From assembly GCA_017569285.1 (NCBI GenBank), contig CP069419.1, forward strand, positions 1,798,001 to 1,862,000: a stretch of 64,000 nucleotides of DNA. Direction: 5' to 3'. The position numbers and the translations under genes were made by a program. Below are positions 43,271 to 52,553 of the stretch, piece after piece. The notes under the pieces are model-generated. The model was not told where the DNA came from. It was given only the letters and a program-made list of their open reading frames with translations, and did not search any database. This DNA comes from Clostridiales bacterium. GTDB taxonomy: Bacteria > Bacillota > Clostridia > Christensenellales > Aristaeellaceae. Position 1 is the stretch's first letter. Every line of letters starts with the position of its first letter.

Positions 43271-46039
43271 ATGCTGTGTGAGGAATGCCACGTCAACGAA
43301 GCGAGCTTTACCGTTTCGGTCGTGACGGGCGAAGAGACGACGGTCCGCCATCTCTGCGCGGACTGCATGAGCCGGATGAACGCGGACCTGATGAAGGGCA
43401 ACGTGCGCAGCCTGCTGAATACGGTGCTGAGCGCCATCCAGGCCTCAGCCGAGGAGAGAAAGGAATTTTCCATGCCGATTTTCGGAAGATTTACCCAGCG
43501 GGCGCAGCAGACCCTGCTGCTGGCCCAGCGGATTGCGGCGGAGCTGCAGCAGAGCTACGTGGGAACCGAGCACCTGCTGCTGGCCCTGCTCAAGAGCAAC
43601 GCGAACGTGCCCGAGGCGGTTTCCGCCCGCATGAGCTATGAGTCCGTGCTGGACGAGCTCAAGCGGGAGATTGCCGCCCTGAACGATCCCGAGGCGGGCA
43701 AGGGTACCGGCCGGATCGAGCTGAGCCCCCGGGCAAAGAAGACGCTGGAAAACAGTGTGCTGGAAAGCCATAAGCTGGGGCAGAACTATGTGACCGTGGA
43801 ACACTTCTGGCTGGCGCTGCTGGGCAATGACGACGGTGTGGCCGGCGGCCTGCTGCGGCGCGCCGGGGTGGACCTGTCCGCCGCGCGGGAGGAAATCCTG
43901 CGCCAGATGCGGGAGAATGCCGATGCCGGCGAACCGGCCCGGCCGAATGTATGGCCGCCCTTCGCGGCGGTGCGCAACCGCGGCGGGAACAGTGCAGCAC
44001 CGGAGAAGACGCTGCTGGACAAGTACAGCCGCGACCTGACGGCTGCCGCCGAGAAGAATGAGCTGGATCCGGTCATCGGCCGGGAAAAGGAAATCCAGCG
44101 GATTATCCAGATCCTGATCCGGCGGACGAAGAACAACCCCGTGCTGATCGGCGAGCCCGGCGTGGGCAAGAGCGCCGTGGCGGAAGGCCTGGCGCAGCGC
44201 ATCGTGCAGGGCAACGTGCCGGAAATGCTGCTGGGCAAGCGCGTGCTGAGCCTGGATATGGGCAGCATGGTGGCAGGCACCAAGTACCGGGGCGAGTTTG
44301 AGGAGCGCATGAAGAACGTCATGGACGAGCTCCACAAGGCCGGGAATGTGCTGCTGTTTATCGATGAGATCCACACGATTATCGGCGCGGGCAGCTCCGA
44401 GGGCAGCCTGGACGCCGCCAATATCCTTAAGCCGGCGCTGAGCCGCGGGGAGATCCAGTGCATCGGCGCAACCACGCTGGATGAATACCGCAAGCATATC
44501 GAGAAGGACGCCGCCCTGGAGCGGCGGTTCCAGCCCGTGATGGTCGGCGAGCCGACGGCGGACGAGACGCTGAGCATCCTGTTCGGCCTGCGCGACCGGT
44601 ATGAGGCGCACCACAAGGTCCGCATCACGGACGAGGCGCTGAATGCTGCCGTGCGCCTGTCCGACCGGTACATCACCGACCGGTTCCTGCCGGACAAGGC
44701 GATTGACCTGATGGACGAAGCGGCCAGCCGCGTCCGCATCCAGGCCTGCACTGCACCGCCGGACGTGCGCGAGCAGGAGAAGCGCCTGGAAGCCGTGGTC
44801 ATTGAAAAGAAGGAAGCCATCTCCCACCAGGATTTCGAAAAGGCCGCCGCGCTGCGGGACCAGGAACGGAACCTGAACCGTGAGATTGAGGAGAAGCGTG
44901 CGGAGTGGAGCCGTTCCCAGACGAACGCCCGCGACGTGGTGACCGAGGACGATATCGCCCAGGTCATCTCCCAGTGGACGGGCATTCCCGTCAGCAAGAT
45001 GACGGAGCAGGAAAGCCAGCGGCTGCTGCACCTGGAGGAATCGCTGCATAAGCGCCTGATCGGCCAGGAGGAAGCGGTGAGCGCGGTGGCGCGGGCCATT
45101 CGCCGGGCCCGGGCCGGGCTGAAGGATCCGCGGCGCCCCATCGGCAGCTTCATCTTCCTGGGACCGACCGGCGTCGGCAAAACCGAGCTGTGCCGCGCCC
45201 TGGGCGAGGCGATGTTCGGGGACGAGGACGCTGTGATCCGCCTGGACATGAGCGAATATATGGAAAAGCACACCGTATCCCGGCTGGTGGGTTCGCCGCC
45301 CGGCTATGTGGGATATGAGGAAGGCGGCCAGCTGACAGAAGCCGTCCGCCGCAAGCCCTACAGCGTCGTCCTGCTGGACGAGGTGGAAAAGGCGCACCCG
45401 GATGTGTTCAACATGCTGCTGCAGATCCTGGAGGACGGGCGGCTGACGGACAACACCGGCCGTACGGTCAGCTTCAAGAACACGATCCTGGTCATGACCT
45501 CCAACGCCGGCGCACATACGATCAGCACCCACCGGGCCATGGGGTTCGGTGCGGCGCAGAAGGATGAGGCCCGCGACTACGAGGCGATGAAGGAATCCGT
45601 GATGAAGGAGGTCAAGGACCTGTTCCGGCCGGAATTCATCAACCGGGTGGATGAGATGATCGTCTTCCATGCCCTGACCGAGGAAGAAATCCGGAAGATC
45701 ACGGAGATGATGCTGAAGCAGGTGGCGAAGCGCCTGGAGGAACAGGAAATCCGCCTGACTTGGGACGACGCTGTGGTCGAGAAACTGGCCGCGGACGGAT
45801 ACGATCCGAAGTTCGGCGCCCGGCCGCTGCGCCGGCTGATCCAGCGCACCGTCGAGGATACGCTGAGCGAGGAACTCCTGCAGGGCCATATCCGGCTCGG
45901 CCGCGGGGTGGCGCTGACCGTGAAGGACGGCGCGGTTGCCCTGGAGGAAGTGGCGGAAACGGAACCCGCGGAGGAGAAACTGGCGGAAAAGGTATCCGCG
46001 GAAACAGAACCTGCCGCCGCCGCTCCGGAAGAAGAATAA
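43271..46039 (+). CDS. clpC: ClpC ATPase with a fused McsA-like zinc-finger N-terminus
   Basis: This is an AAA+ unfoldase feeding the ClpP protease. It has 922 residues. Residues 1-67 carry CEEC and CADC pairs, as in the N-terminal zinc finger of McsA. The Clp N-domain (about 68-200) begins [22 protein letters not shown]-1 has Walker [10 protein letters not shown] (about 293), a UVR-type middle segment ([15 protein letters not shown], about 520) follows, and AAA-2 has GPTGVGKTE (about 633). The C-terminus is an Ala/Glu-rich tail. An internal ATG at 43472 with GAGAGAAAGGAA upstream could yield a standard ClpC. Separate mcsA and mcsB genes of the usual operon are missing here. Confidence 0.94.
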   Translation: MLCEECHVNEASFTVSVVTGEETTVRHLCADCMSRMNADLMKGNVRSLLNTVLSAIQASAEERKEFSMPIFGRFTQRAQQTLLLAQRIAAELQQSYVGTEHLLLALLKSNANVPEAVSARMSYESVLDELKREIAALNDPEAGKGTGRIELSPRAKKTLENSVLESHKLGQNYVTVEHFWLALLGNDDGVAGGLLRRAGVDLSAAREEILRQMRENADAGEPARPNVWPPFAAVRNRGGNSAAPEKTLLDKYSRDLTAAAEKNELDPVIGREKEIQRIIQILIRRTKNNPVLIGEPGVGKSAVAEGLAQRIVQGNVPEMLLGKRVLSLDMGSMVAGTKYRGEFEERMKNVMDELHKAGNVLLFIDEIHTIIGAGSSEGSLDAANILKPALSRGEIQCIGATTLDEYRKHIEKDAALERRFQPVMVGEPTADETLSILFGLRDRYEAHHKVRITDEALNAAVRLSDRYITDRFLPDKAIDLMDEAASRVRIQACTAPPDVREQEKRLEAVVIEKKEAISHQDFEKAAALRDQERNLNREIEEKRAEWSRSQTNARDVVTEDDIAQVISQWTGIPVSKMTEQESQRLLHLEESLHKRLIGQEEAVSAVARAIRRARAGLKDPRRPIGSFIFLGPTGVGKTELCRALGEAMFGDEDAVIRLDMSEYMEKHTVSRLVGSPPGYVGYEEGGQLTEAVRRKPYSVVLLDEVEKAHPDVFNMLLQILEDGRLTDNTGRTVSFKNTILVMTSNAGAHTISTHRAMGFGAAQKDEARDYEAMKESVMKEVKDLFRPEFINRVDEMIVFHALTEEEIRKITEMMLKQVAKRLEEQEIRLTWDDAVVEKLAADGYDPKFGARPLRRLIQRTVEDTLSEELLQGHIRLGRGVALTVKDGAVALEEVAETEPAEEKLAEKVSAETEPAAAAPEEE

Positions 46040-46054
46040 CCCCCAAAAGAAAAC

Positions 46055-46085
46055 AATGCCGGCTCAGGATGAGCCGGCATTTTCA
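46055..46085. terminator. Bidirectional terminator between clpC and the GH43 gene
   Basis: A perfect 11-bp stem AATGCCGGCTC / GAGCCGGCATT with an AGGAT loop. TTTTC follows on the plus strand and GTTTTCTTTT on the minus strand. Confidence 0.85.
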
Positions 46086-46092
46086 TGTGGAT

Positions 46093-46947
46093 TTACAGCT
46101 TTTCCTTGTGCCCGTTTACGGTGAGGAAAACCGGGCGCTCCAGCAGGTGCTCGTTCGGGCGGTGCAGGGCGAGGCGCACCTCGCCGTCCTTGTCGCGGAA
46201 GAGCATGCCGTGGCCGCCGTCCCGGGAGAACAGAGGCGCCAGCTGGCGGAAGGGACCGGTGATCTCGCCGCTTTCGGAGAGGGCGAGGCCCTGGGTATAG
46301 CCCGTTTTCGAGAACGAGGACCAGAGGCAGAGCAGGCCGCCCTCCTGGTCCCGCCACAGGAAGGGACCGTCGGTCACATAGCCGCTGATCCCGCTGGAAT
46401 GCTGGACCGGGGTGGCCCATTTCGCTTCCGAGGCGCGGAAGAGCAGGCGGGGTTCTCCCGCGGGGGCACGCAGGTCATCGGTGAGCGGCATGGCCTGGAT
46501 CTCCCCGTCGCCGACCTGGACCCATTCATGGCAGAACACGATCCAGGGGCGGCCTTCATGGTCGGCGTAGAAGGTGCCGTCCAGGCATTCCCAGTCCGCC
46601 GGGGTGACCGGTCCGTCCGACCAGGGGACGAAGGGACCTTCGGGCTTGTCTGCCCGCAGGATGGCGGTGCCGCGGCGGCGCTTGTCGCTCTTGAAGCTCG
46701 CAAACATGTAAAACGCACCCTGCCAGGGATGCACTTCCGGCGCCCAGTAGTTGCGGTCTGCCCAGAAGGTGCCGTCGTTTTCAAAGCAGGGGATGGGATC
46801 CGACCAGTTCTCCAGGTCGGTGCCGGTATAGACGTCAAAGCCCGTGGCTGGTCCCCAGCAGGTGGGGCCGCGGGTCCCGTAAAGATAGTAGACCCCGTCA
46901 TGCAGGAGGACGAAGGGGTCTCGGATGTTGATTTCATTCCTCTTCAT
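46093..46947 (-). CDS. Glycoside hydrolase family 43-like protein
   Basis: The protein has 284 residues and lacks a signal peptide, so it is probably cytoplasmic. It is a five-bladed propeller-type glycosidase with the family's RDPF start (catalytic-base Asp at 10), NYWAPEVH (about 67-74) and LDGTFYADHEGRPWIVF. GH43 enzymes act on arabinan, xylan and related oligosaccharides, often as arabinofuranosidases or xylosidases; the specificity is not fixed here. Its start overlaps the end of the AraC-type sensor gene by 14 bases. It is last in a sugar-transport operon. Confidence 0.85.
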   Translation of the reverse strand: MKRNEINIRDPFVLLHDGVYYLYGTRGPTCWGPATGFDVYTGTDLENWSDPIPCFENDGTFWADRNYWAPEVHPWQGAFYMFASFKSDKRRRGTAILRADKPEGPFVPWSDGPVTPADWECLDGTFYADHEGRPWIVFCHEWVQVGDGEIQAMPLTDDLRAPAGEPRLLFRASEAKWATPVQHSSGISGYVTDGPFLWRDQEGGLLCLWSSFSKTGYTQGLALSESGEITGPFRQLAPLFSRDGGHGMLFRDKDGEVRLALHRPNEHLLERPVFLTVNGHKEKL

Positions 46948-49168
46948 TGGTCGATTCCTTTCCCGGGCGCCGTGTGCGCCGGTACTGCAGCGGAGTCTCC
47001 CCGGTGACCTGCTTGAAGCGGCGGATGAAGCTGCCCGCGTCGTAGTAGCCGACGAGGGTGCTGATTTCGCGGATGGTCTGGTCGGTGTTTTCGAGCAGGT
47101 CCCGCGCGCGCTCGCAGCGCAGCAGCGTCAGGTAATCCGAAGGCGTCATCCCCATCCGCTCCTTGAAGGAAAGGCTCAGGCGGGTGGTGGACAGGTCAAT
47201 GGATTCGGCGATCGCCGTCATGGAGATTTCCGGATCAGTAAAGTGTGTGTCGATATAGCGGATGGCCTGGTCGATTTCGTCGCCGGCCGGTTCGGCAGCC
47301 GGATCCTCCGCAGGCGTTTCGCCGGACAGCAGGTGGTCGCACAGGCGGCGCAGCAGCTCATCCAGGTCGTCGATGGACTGGCAGGAGGTCAGGCTGAAAA
47401 TGTCGTAGAAATCCCGGGCGTCATGGCCGGCCAGCTTGGCGGCCTGGTCCCGCGTCAGGGTATCGATGACGTTGTTGTAGATCATCCGGAAGGCGAAGGG
47501 CGACATGTTCGTGTTCTTCAGGAAATGCAGCAGCTCCGAGATCCGGCTGTCCAGCAGCTCGCGGTTGTTCAGCGCGAGCGCCTGGCTGATGGAGTTGGTA
47601 ATCTTCTGGGCCCGGGGCAGGGTGCCCTCCAGGCTGGAGGAAATATCGGTATAGGCAAGCACCTGGGAATGTCCCATCACGAAACGGTTGTCATAGGCGG
47701 CAGCGGCCTCCAGGTAAGCCGCCGGGGCTTCCTCCGGCTGGGAATGCACTGCGGAAATCGCGGTGACACAGGCGGTTTCGTCATTGCCGGACTCCCGGCG
47801 GATCATTTCCGCAAGTGCGCTCAGCATATCCGGATCATTGGCAAAGGCCAGGTACAGGATGGCCTTCATGGCGACCAGCTCCACGCCCGCGGCGGTCACA
47901 TCCGCCAGGGAGGAGAACGGCTCCCGGCTCATCTCAAAAGGCCGGTCCTGGTCGGCGGAGGGGGAGCAGAGGATCGCGGCGTAATACTGCTTCCGGATAT
48001 CCAGGCCGATGCGTTCCGCCGCGGCAGCCGTATCGGCCGGGGAGGCAAAGCGCCCCTTGAAGAAGCGGAGCACGAAATCGTGCCGCTGCATCGGAAGGGA
48101 TTCATCCAGCCGGCTGCTCAGCTCGCTGTTGGCGCGGGTCAGGTGGCGGATTCCGGTGGAAATGCGCGTCAGTTCATCCTTGCGCGCGTCGTCCCCCGGG
48201 GCTAGCAGGCCGGAAATCGCTTCAATGGGCTTGGCATGATGGCGGGCGACCCAGAGGATCAGCAGCACGGAGACCAGCAGCAGGGACATCAGGAACAGGA
48301 GCAGCTGGCCGAGGCTGGACCGGATGGCCGCCCGGACGTCCGCCATCCGCAGGACCGTGTCATAGCGCATGCCCCAGCTCCGTCCCGGCAGGGAAACGGA
48401 AAGCCAGCTGTCGTTGTTCCGGCTGAAGACGCGGCTGTATTCCCCGTCCGGCGCGGTTTCCATGTCTGCCGGGGAAAGGGGAAGGTCTTCCGCGGAGGCA
48501 ATCACCTGGTCCCCCATGCGGATATACGTGTTCAGGTCGGTGTCGATGGCGTCGGCAAACAGATCCCGGTATACGGATTCCTTGATCAGAAAGAACACGG
48601 AGCCCTTGCTCCTGGCCGGGCTGGCGCCCAGGGGCAGGATAAAGCCGACCATGCGGGAGTCCGTTCCGTCGATCAGGTTGGAGATGACCCGCTGCGCGGG
48701 CAGCACGGTCAGCCGGTCCGCGGTGCGGAGCAGGCCGGCCAGGTCTTCCGCGGGAGTCTGTTCAAACTGCGTCATGCGGGAAAACCGCTCCAGCGTCATG
48801 GATGCCGAAGAGGAATAAAGCCGGTCATCCTCCGGGAAGTACAGGTACAGTTGGTCGCAGAAGGAGTTGGTGGCCGTGTAGGGAATCAGCTGGAGCTGCA
48901 GGTCATAGGCCTTCCACGGCTCCTCGTCAAACCGGAACGGCTCGATATGCGGCGACAGGCCGATTTCCTCGGCAGTGCTGAGCATGGTGGAAATATAATC
49001 CTCATGCCGGATGGCGATCCGGGTCAGGCGGTTGACCTGGCCGGTGACGATATCCTCCTGCACCTGCCGCTGCGAGGTGTGGATCATGTAGAAGGTGACG
49101 CCCGCGAACAGCAGCAGCAGTACGAGCGTGTAGGACAGGGCATATTTGATAAAGACCGACCTGCGCAT
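46934..49168 (-). CDS. Membrane-bound AraC-family regulator with extracellular sensor domain
   Basis: The protein has 744 residues with the same architecture as the regulator at 17373-19646. A membrane helix lies at about 8-29, an external sensor at about 30-275, and a second helix at about 280-303 (LGQLLLFLMSLLLVSVLLILWV). After a cytoplasmic linker comes a C-terminal AraC domain at about 635-730, with SMTAIAESIDLSTTRLSLSF and TIREISTLVGYYDAGSFIRRF. It lies between the binding-protein genes and GH43 and probably activates this locus in response to an external sugar. Confidence 0.9.
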   Translation of the reverse strand: MRRSVFIKYALSYTLVLLLLFAGVTFYMIHTSQRQVQEDIVTGQVNRLTRIAIRHEDYISTMLSTAEEIGLSPHIEPFRFDEEPWKAYDLQLQLIPYTATNSFCDQLYLYFPEDDRLYSSSASMTLERFSRMTQFEQTPAEDLAGLLRTADRLTVLPAQRVISNLIDGTDSRMVGFILPLGASPARSKGSVFFLIKESVYRDLFADAIDTDLNTYIRMGDQVIASAEDLPLSPADMETAPDGEYSRVFSRNNDSWLSVSLPGRSWGMRYDTVLRMADVRAAIRSSLGQLLLFLMSLLLVSVLLILWVARHHAKPIEAISGLLAPGDDARKDELTRISTGIRHLTRANSELSSRLDESLPMQRHDFVLRFFKGRFASPADTAAAAERIGLDIRKQYYAAILCSPSADQDRPFEMSREPFSSLADVTAAGVELVAMKAILYLAFANDPDMLSALAEMIRRESGNDETACVTAISAVHSQPEEAPAAYLEAAAAYDNRFVMGHSQVLAYTDISSSLEGTLPRAQKITNSISQALALNNRELLDSRISELLHFLKNTNMSPFAFRMIYNNVIDTLTRDQAAKLAGHDARDFYDIFSLTSCQSIDDLDELLRRLCDHLLSGETPAEDPAAEPAGDEIDQAIRYIDTHFTDPEISMTAIAESIDLSTTRLSLSFKERMGMTPSDYLTLLRCERARDLLENTDQTIREISTLVGYYDAGSFIRRFKQVTGETPLQYRRTRRPGKESTNEEE

Positions 49169-49189
49169 CGGGGCGCCTCCTTTCTTTGC

Positions 49190-50737
49190 TTATCGTTCGC
49201 TGATCCAGCGGTCATAGATTCCCTGGTAAGTGCTGCGGTATTCCTCCCATCCGGCGTCGCGGATCTTCGCGGCGTATTCAGCGGTGGATTCCTCGGTGAC
49301 GCCTTTGGTGATCATCTCCACGATGGTGGCATCGACGATGCTCTTGAGCCGGTTGCGGAGAAGGTTGATGCGGGCGTCCTCTTCCGGAGCCCTGGACGCT
49401 ACGGTGGTGAGGAGCTTGCTGCTGGTGGATTCCAGCACACCGGCTTCCTCATACAGGCGGCAGTAGCCGGCCTTTTCCTGCCGGTGGGCGGCAGGCACAT
49501 ACACGGAAGCATAGTATTCAGCGGGGGCGAAGAACTGGCCGCAGATGACGGGCACCGTACGGTACAGCTCGTTGTCCGGCGGCACGTAGGAAACGGCGTA
49601 GCGGCCGTCCTCCTGGCGGATCAGCGTATCGCCCACGGCGCCGTTCTGGGAAACCAGCATGGTTTCGGTTTCAAACTGGGCATCCAGCCAGCGGAGGCTG
49701 GCCTCCACGTCCCGGTTGTCCACGGTGAGGGCGGCGCCGAAATCGATCAGGTCGATCAGGCGGGGCAGGCAGGCCCTGCAACCTTCGGCATGCACCGGCT
49801 TCATCACCCGGTACATGGAGACCACGGAGGGGGACAGGGCGGTGTTCTGCAGCCGCCAGTAGCTGAACATGCCGACATTCCCCTGGTTCACCTTGTCCGC
49901 CCAGATATTGCTGCCCTGGCTGATAAAGCCGATGTCCAGCAGGTCTTCGGCATACAGGCTGTGCAGCCATTTCAGCGTTTCGAGGAACGCGGGATCCGCC
50001 GGGGTAAAGACCACCTTTCCGCTGTCATCCAGGGAGATGAAGTCCTCATTCAGCGGCAGGCCGTAGAAGGAGAACAGGTTGTAGATCCCGGTGTTGTTGT
50101 CATCGAAGGTGAATTCCATGGGAACTTCATCCTTCTGCCCGTTCCGGTTCGGGTCATCATTGCGGAAACGGCGGAGCACCTCCGTCAGCTCATCCACCGT
50201 GGAAGGCACCGGCAGGGACAGCGTGTCCAGCCAGTCCTGGTTGATGAAAAAGTGGCCGTCCGTATTGACGCCCTGGGAAATCAGGAAGCCAAGCTCATAG
50301 ATATGCCCGTCCGAGGCGGTCAGCTGGTTCTTCAGGCCGCTTTCCTCCAGCCGCTGGGTGTAGTTGGGGAGGAGACCGCGGGCCATATAGTCATCCAGCG
50401 GAAGCAGCTGGTGGCGGGAAACGCCGTACTCCTCCACGTCGAGCTTCCCACGGATGATCAGGTCCGGCAGGGTGCCCTTGGCGAAGGTCAGCGAAACAGC
50501 GCTGCTCCATTCAGCCTCCTTGACGTCGCTGAAGGTCACATGGACGCCCGTCTGCTCCTCAATCTGCTTGTAGAACCAGAGATTGTTGAAGTCGACGGCC
50601 ATATTTTCAATTTCATACTGAAGGGCGGTCAGGGAGACGGGCTTTGTGGCGGAAGGCGGTTCCGGCGCAGGACCGGAACAGCTGCCCAGCAACAGCGTGG
50701 CAGCCAGCAGGATCAGGAAGAGCGCTCTCCGTTTCAT
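49190..50737 (-). CDS. Extracellular solute-binding lipoprotein (sugar ABC importer)
   Basis: The protein has 515 residues. The N-terminus MKRRALFLILLAATLLLGSC is a lipoprotein signal with lipobox Cys20. The body starts LTALQYEIENMAVDFNNLWFYKQIEEQTGVHVTF and closely parallels the next protein upstream (LTAFQYALENQNCDFNNDFWYFQQIEEKT...), so the two are paralogues. It is separated from that paralogue by a terminator with an embedded promoter and could be expressed independently. The ligand is unknown, but the GH43/GH28 context points to a plant-cell-wall oligosaccharide. Confidence 0.9.
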   Translation of the reverse strand: MKRRALFLILLAATLLLGSCSGPAPEPPSATKPVSLTALQYEIENMAVDFNNLWFYKQIEEQTGVHVTFSDVKEAEWSSAVSLTFAKGTLPDLIIRGKLDVEEYGVSRHQLLPLDDYMARGLLPNYTQRLEESGLKNQLTASDGHIYELGFLISQGVNTDGHFFINQDWLDTLSLPVPSTVDELTEVLRRFRNDDPNRNGQKDEVPMEFTFDDNNTGIYNLFSFYGLPLNEDFISLDDSGKVVFTPADPAFLETLKWLHSLYAEDLLDIGFISQGSNIWADKVNQGNVGMFSYWRLQNTALSPSVVSMYRVMKPVHAEGCRACLPRLIDLIDFGAALTVDNRDVEASLRWLDAQFETETMLVSQNGAVGDTLIRQEDGRYAVSYVPPDNELYRTVPVICGQFFAPAEYYASVYVPAAHRQEKAGYCRLYEEAGVLESTSSKLLTTVASRAPEEDARINLLRNRLKSIVDATIVEMITKGVTEESTAEYAAKIRDAGWEEYRSTYQGIYDRWISER

Positions 50738-50767
50738 ACAAATCCTCCGACGGAATAAACGGCAAAG

Positions 50768-50796
50768 CCGGAGGATCGGTCTGACGGATCCTCCGG
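50768..50796 (-). other. Leader hairpin before the lipoprotein gene
   Basis: A perfect 10-bp stem CCGGAGGATC / GATCCTCCGG with a 9-nt loop lies in the 5' untranslated region of the binding lipoprotein mRNA. There is no T-run, so it is more likely an mRNA-stabilising or processing element than a terminator. Confidence 0.5.
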
Positions 50797-50804
50797 GGTT
50801 TGGG

Positions 50805-50844
50805 AAAATCTCCCGGCAAGGCGATTATAGCACCTTGCCGGGAG
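50805..50844 (-). terminator. Terminator between the two binding-protein genes
   Basis: A perfect 12-bp stem CTCCCGGCAAGG / CCTTGCCGGGAG encloses an 11-nt loop. ATTTTCCC follows on the minus strand. It lies 30 bases after the stop of the upstream paralogue. Confidence 0.8.
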
Positions 50845-50853
50845 CGCTTTCAA
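50824..50853 (-). promoter_or_regulatory. Promoter nested in the terminator loop
   Basis: On the minus strand, TTGAAA (50848-50853), 18 bp, TATAAT (50824-50829). The perfect -10 occupies the terminator loop. It would drive the lipoprotein, AraC sensor and GH43 genes. Confidence 0.55.
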
Positions 50854-50874
50854 GGAAACAAAATGGTTAACAAA

Positions 50875-52383
50875 TTACTTGGCAAGGAACGCGTCATACG
50901 CATTCTGGTACAGCTCGATGTAGCGGTCGACGCCGATGCTCTTGGTCTGGGCCTGGAAGGCATCCCAGGATTCATCGGTCACGCCTTCACGGACGAACTT
51001 CGCGAACGCTTCATCCACGGCCTTTTCCAGCTCGGTATAGATGTCGGAAGCTTCGATGGAGTCATCGTTGTTCATCTTGCACAGGTCACGCAGGTACTGG
51101 TAGCTCTTGTATTCGAGCACGCCGGCTTCCGCATAGGTCTTGCTGTCTTCATAGCGTTCCACGCGGTGGGGCGCCATCTGGTAGATCTCGGTGTAGTAGT
51201 CGCCGGGGGCGAAGAACTGACCCATGATCACCGGAACGAAATCGTACAGGCCGTTGTTCTCGGGCACATTGATGACTTCGTACTTGCCGGCGTCATTCTT
51301 GATGATCTGCTCGCCGACCTTGCCGTTACCGGCCACCATCATCATTTCGGTTTCCAGCTGGGCATCGATCCACTTCAAGGCCGCGACGGGGTCCTTGCAG
51401 TTCTTGGTCAGGTAAGCGCCGACTTCCGGAACCTCCAGGATGGAGGAAACAGAAACCTTGTAGCCGTCCGCAACGGGGGGCAGGATGGACTTGAAGTTGC
51501 CGATGTTGTCCGCGGTGATGGCGGTGTTGATCAGGCGCAGGTAGGTGAAGTAGCCGACCTTGCCCTCATTGACCTTGCTGGCCCACAGGTTGGAGTCCTG
51601 GGTCAGGGATTCGGGATCCAGCAGGCCTTCTTCGTACAGCTGGTGGAGCCATTCCACGCAGGCACGCCAGCCGGGCTGGGCGCCGGTGAACTGCACCTTG
51701 TCGTTTTCATCGATGAAGTAGTACTTCTGGTTTTCCGGAACACCGAAGGAAGCGAAGAAGTTCAGAATGCCTTCGGGACCGGTCTTGCTGGAGGAAGCGG
51801 ACATCGGGAACTCAAAGCCGTCCGCCTTCATCTTGCGCAGCATTTCGGTCACTTCGTCAATGGTCTTGGGGGCTTCGAGGCCCAGCTTGTCCAGTTCGGT
51901 CTGGTTCACGTACCAGGTGCCGTTGTGGTTGACGTTCTGCGCCATCAGGTAGCCGATGTAGTAGGTCTTGCCGTCGGAGGCGGGGATGGAGTCGCTGGCG
52001 TGGTTCAGGTTCATGCGGGAAACATAGTTGGGCATGATTTCTTCCGTCAGGTACTCATCCAGGGGCAGCAGCAGGCCCTGGGATACGCCGTACTCTTCCA
52101 CGTCCACCGCATGGCGGAGGATCATGTCGGGCATCTGGTCCGGGATGGAGAACATCAGGTTGGCTTTGGTTGCCCAGTCGGAATCCTTGACCATGTCAAA
52201 GGTGACGTGGGTGTTGGTCTTCTCTTCGATCTGCTGGAAGTACCAGAAGTCGTTGTTGAAGTCGCAGTTCTGGTTTTCCAGCGCATACTGGAAGGCGGTC
52301 AGCTCGACCTTGTCGTCGGCCAGAGCGGCGCCGATGCCCATTACGAGGCACAGCGCGAGAAGCAGGGAAACGATTTTCTTCAT
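50875..52383 (-). CDS. Extracellular solute-binding protein (sugar ABC importer)
   Basis: The 502-residue precursor has a Sec signal peptide (MKKIVSLLLALCLVMGIGAALA) and no lipobox. The mature protein fits the cluster-1 carbohydrate-binding fold of LplA-type importers and is paralogous to the lipoprotein encoded next to it. ATG at 52383 is preceded by an AAGGAGGAAT site. It is third in the operon after the LplB and LplC permeases, but repeat copy B lies in the 164-bp gap before it. No ATPase gene is linked. Confidence 0.9.
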   Translation of the reverse strand: MKKIVSLLLALCLVMGIGAALADDKVELTAFQYALENQNCDFNNDFWYFQQIEEKTNTHVTFDMVKDSDWATKANLMFSIPDQMPDMILRHAVDVEEYGVSQGLLLPLDEYLTEEIMPNYVSRMNLNHASDSIPASDGKTYYIGYLMAQNVNHNGTWYVNQTELDKLGLEAPKTIDEVTEMLRKMKADGFEFPMSASSSKTGPEGILNFFASFGVPENQKYYFIDENDKVQFTGAQPGWRACVEWLHQLYEEGLLDPESLTQDSNLWASKVNEGKVGYFTYLRLINTAITADNIGNFKSILPPVADGYKVSVSSILEVPEVGAYLTKNCKDPVAALKWIDAQLETEMMMVAGNGKVGEQIIKNDAGKYEVINVPENNGLYDFVPVIMGQFFAPGDYYTEIYQMAPHRVERYEDSKTYAEAGVLEYKSYQYLRDLCKMNNDDSIEASDIYTELEKAVDEAFAKFVREGVTDESWDAFQAQTKSIGVDRYIELYQNAYDAFLAK

Positions 52384-52449
52384 GGGGTATTCCTCCTTTT
52401 TATTTTAAGGGACTCTGCCCTTAATTACACGACAGTTGACACAGTTTGT

Positions 52450-52553
52450 CCGCAGCCTCAATCGGTGCGACTGTCCACCGGACAGATCGCTTGTTTCGGC
52501 TGAATTCACATCCGTCGAGATTCCTGCCACAGGCAGTCGATGGATGTTCATCC
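52450..52553 (+). repeat. 104-bp two-hairpin repeat, copy B, permease to binding-protein interval
   Basis: It begins CCGCAGCCTCAATCGG and ends ATGTTCATCC. Hairpin 1 is CTGTCC-ACC-GGACAG. Hairpin 2 has an 11-bp outer stem (ACATCCGTCGA / TCGATGGATGT, one G-T wobble) enclosing TGCC-ACA-GGCA. Its right end includes the stop codon of the permease gene. It is antisense to the operon and about 75% identical to the mutS2 copy. Confidence 0.85.

Noticed and set aside
50768-50796. A second terminator upstream of the lipoprotein gene
   Set aside because: The hairpin is strong but lacks a T-run on the transcribed strand and is followed closely by the gene's ribosome binding site.
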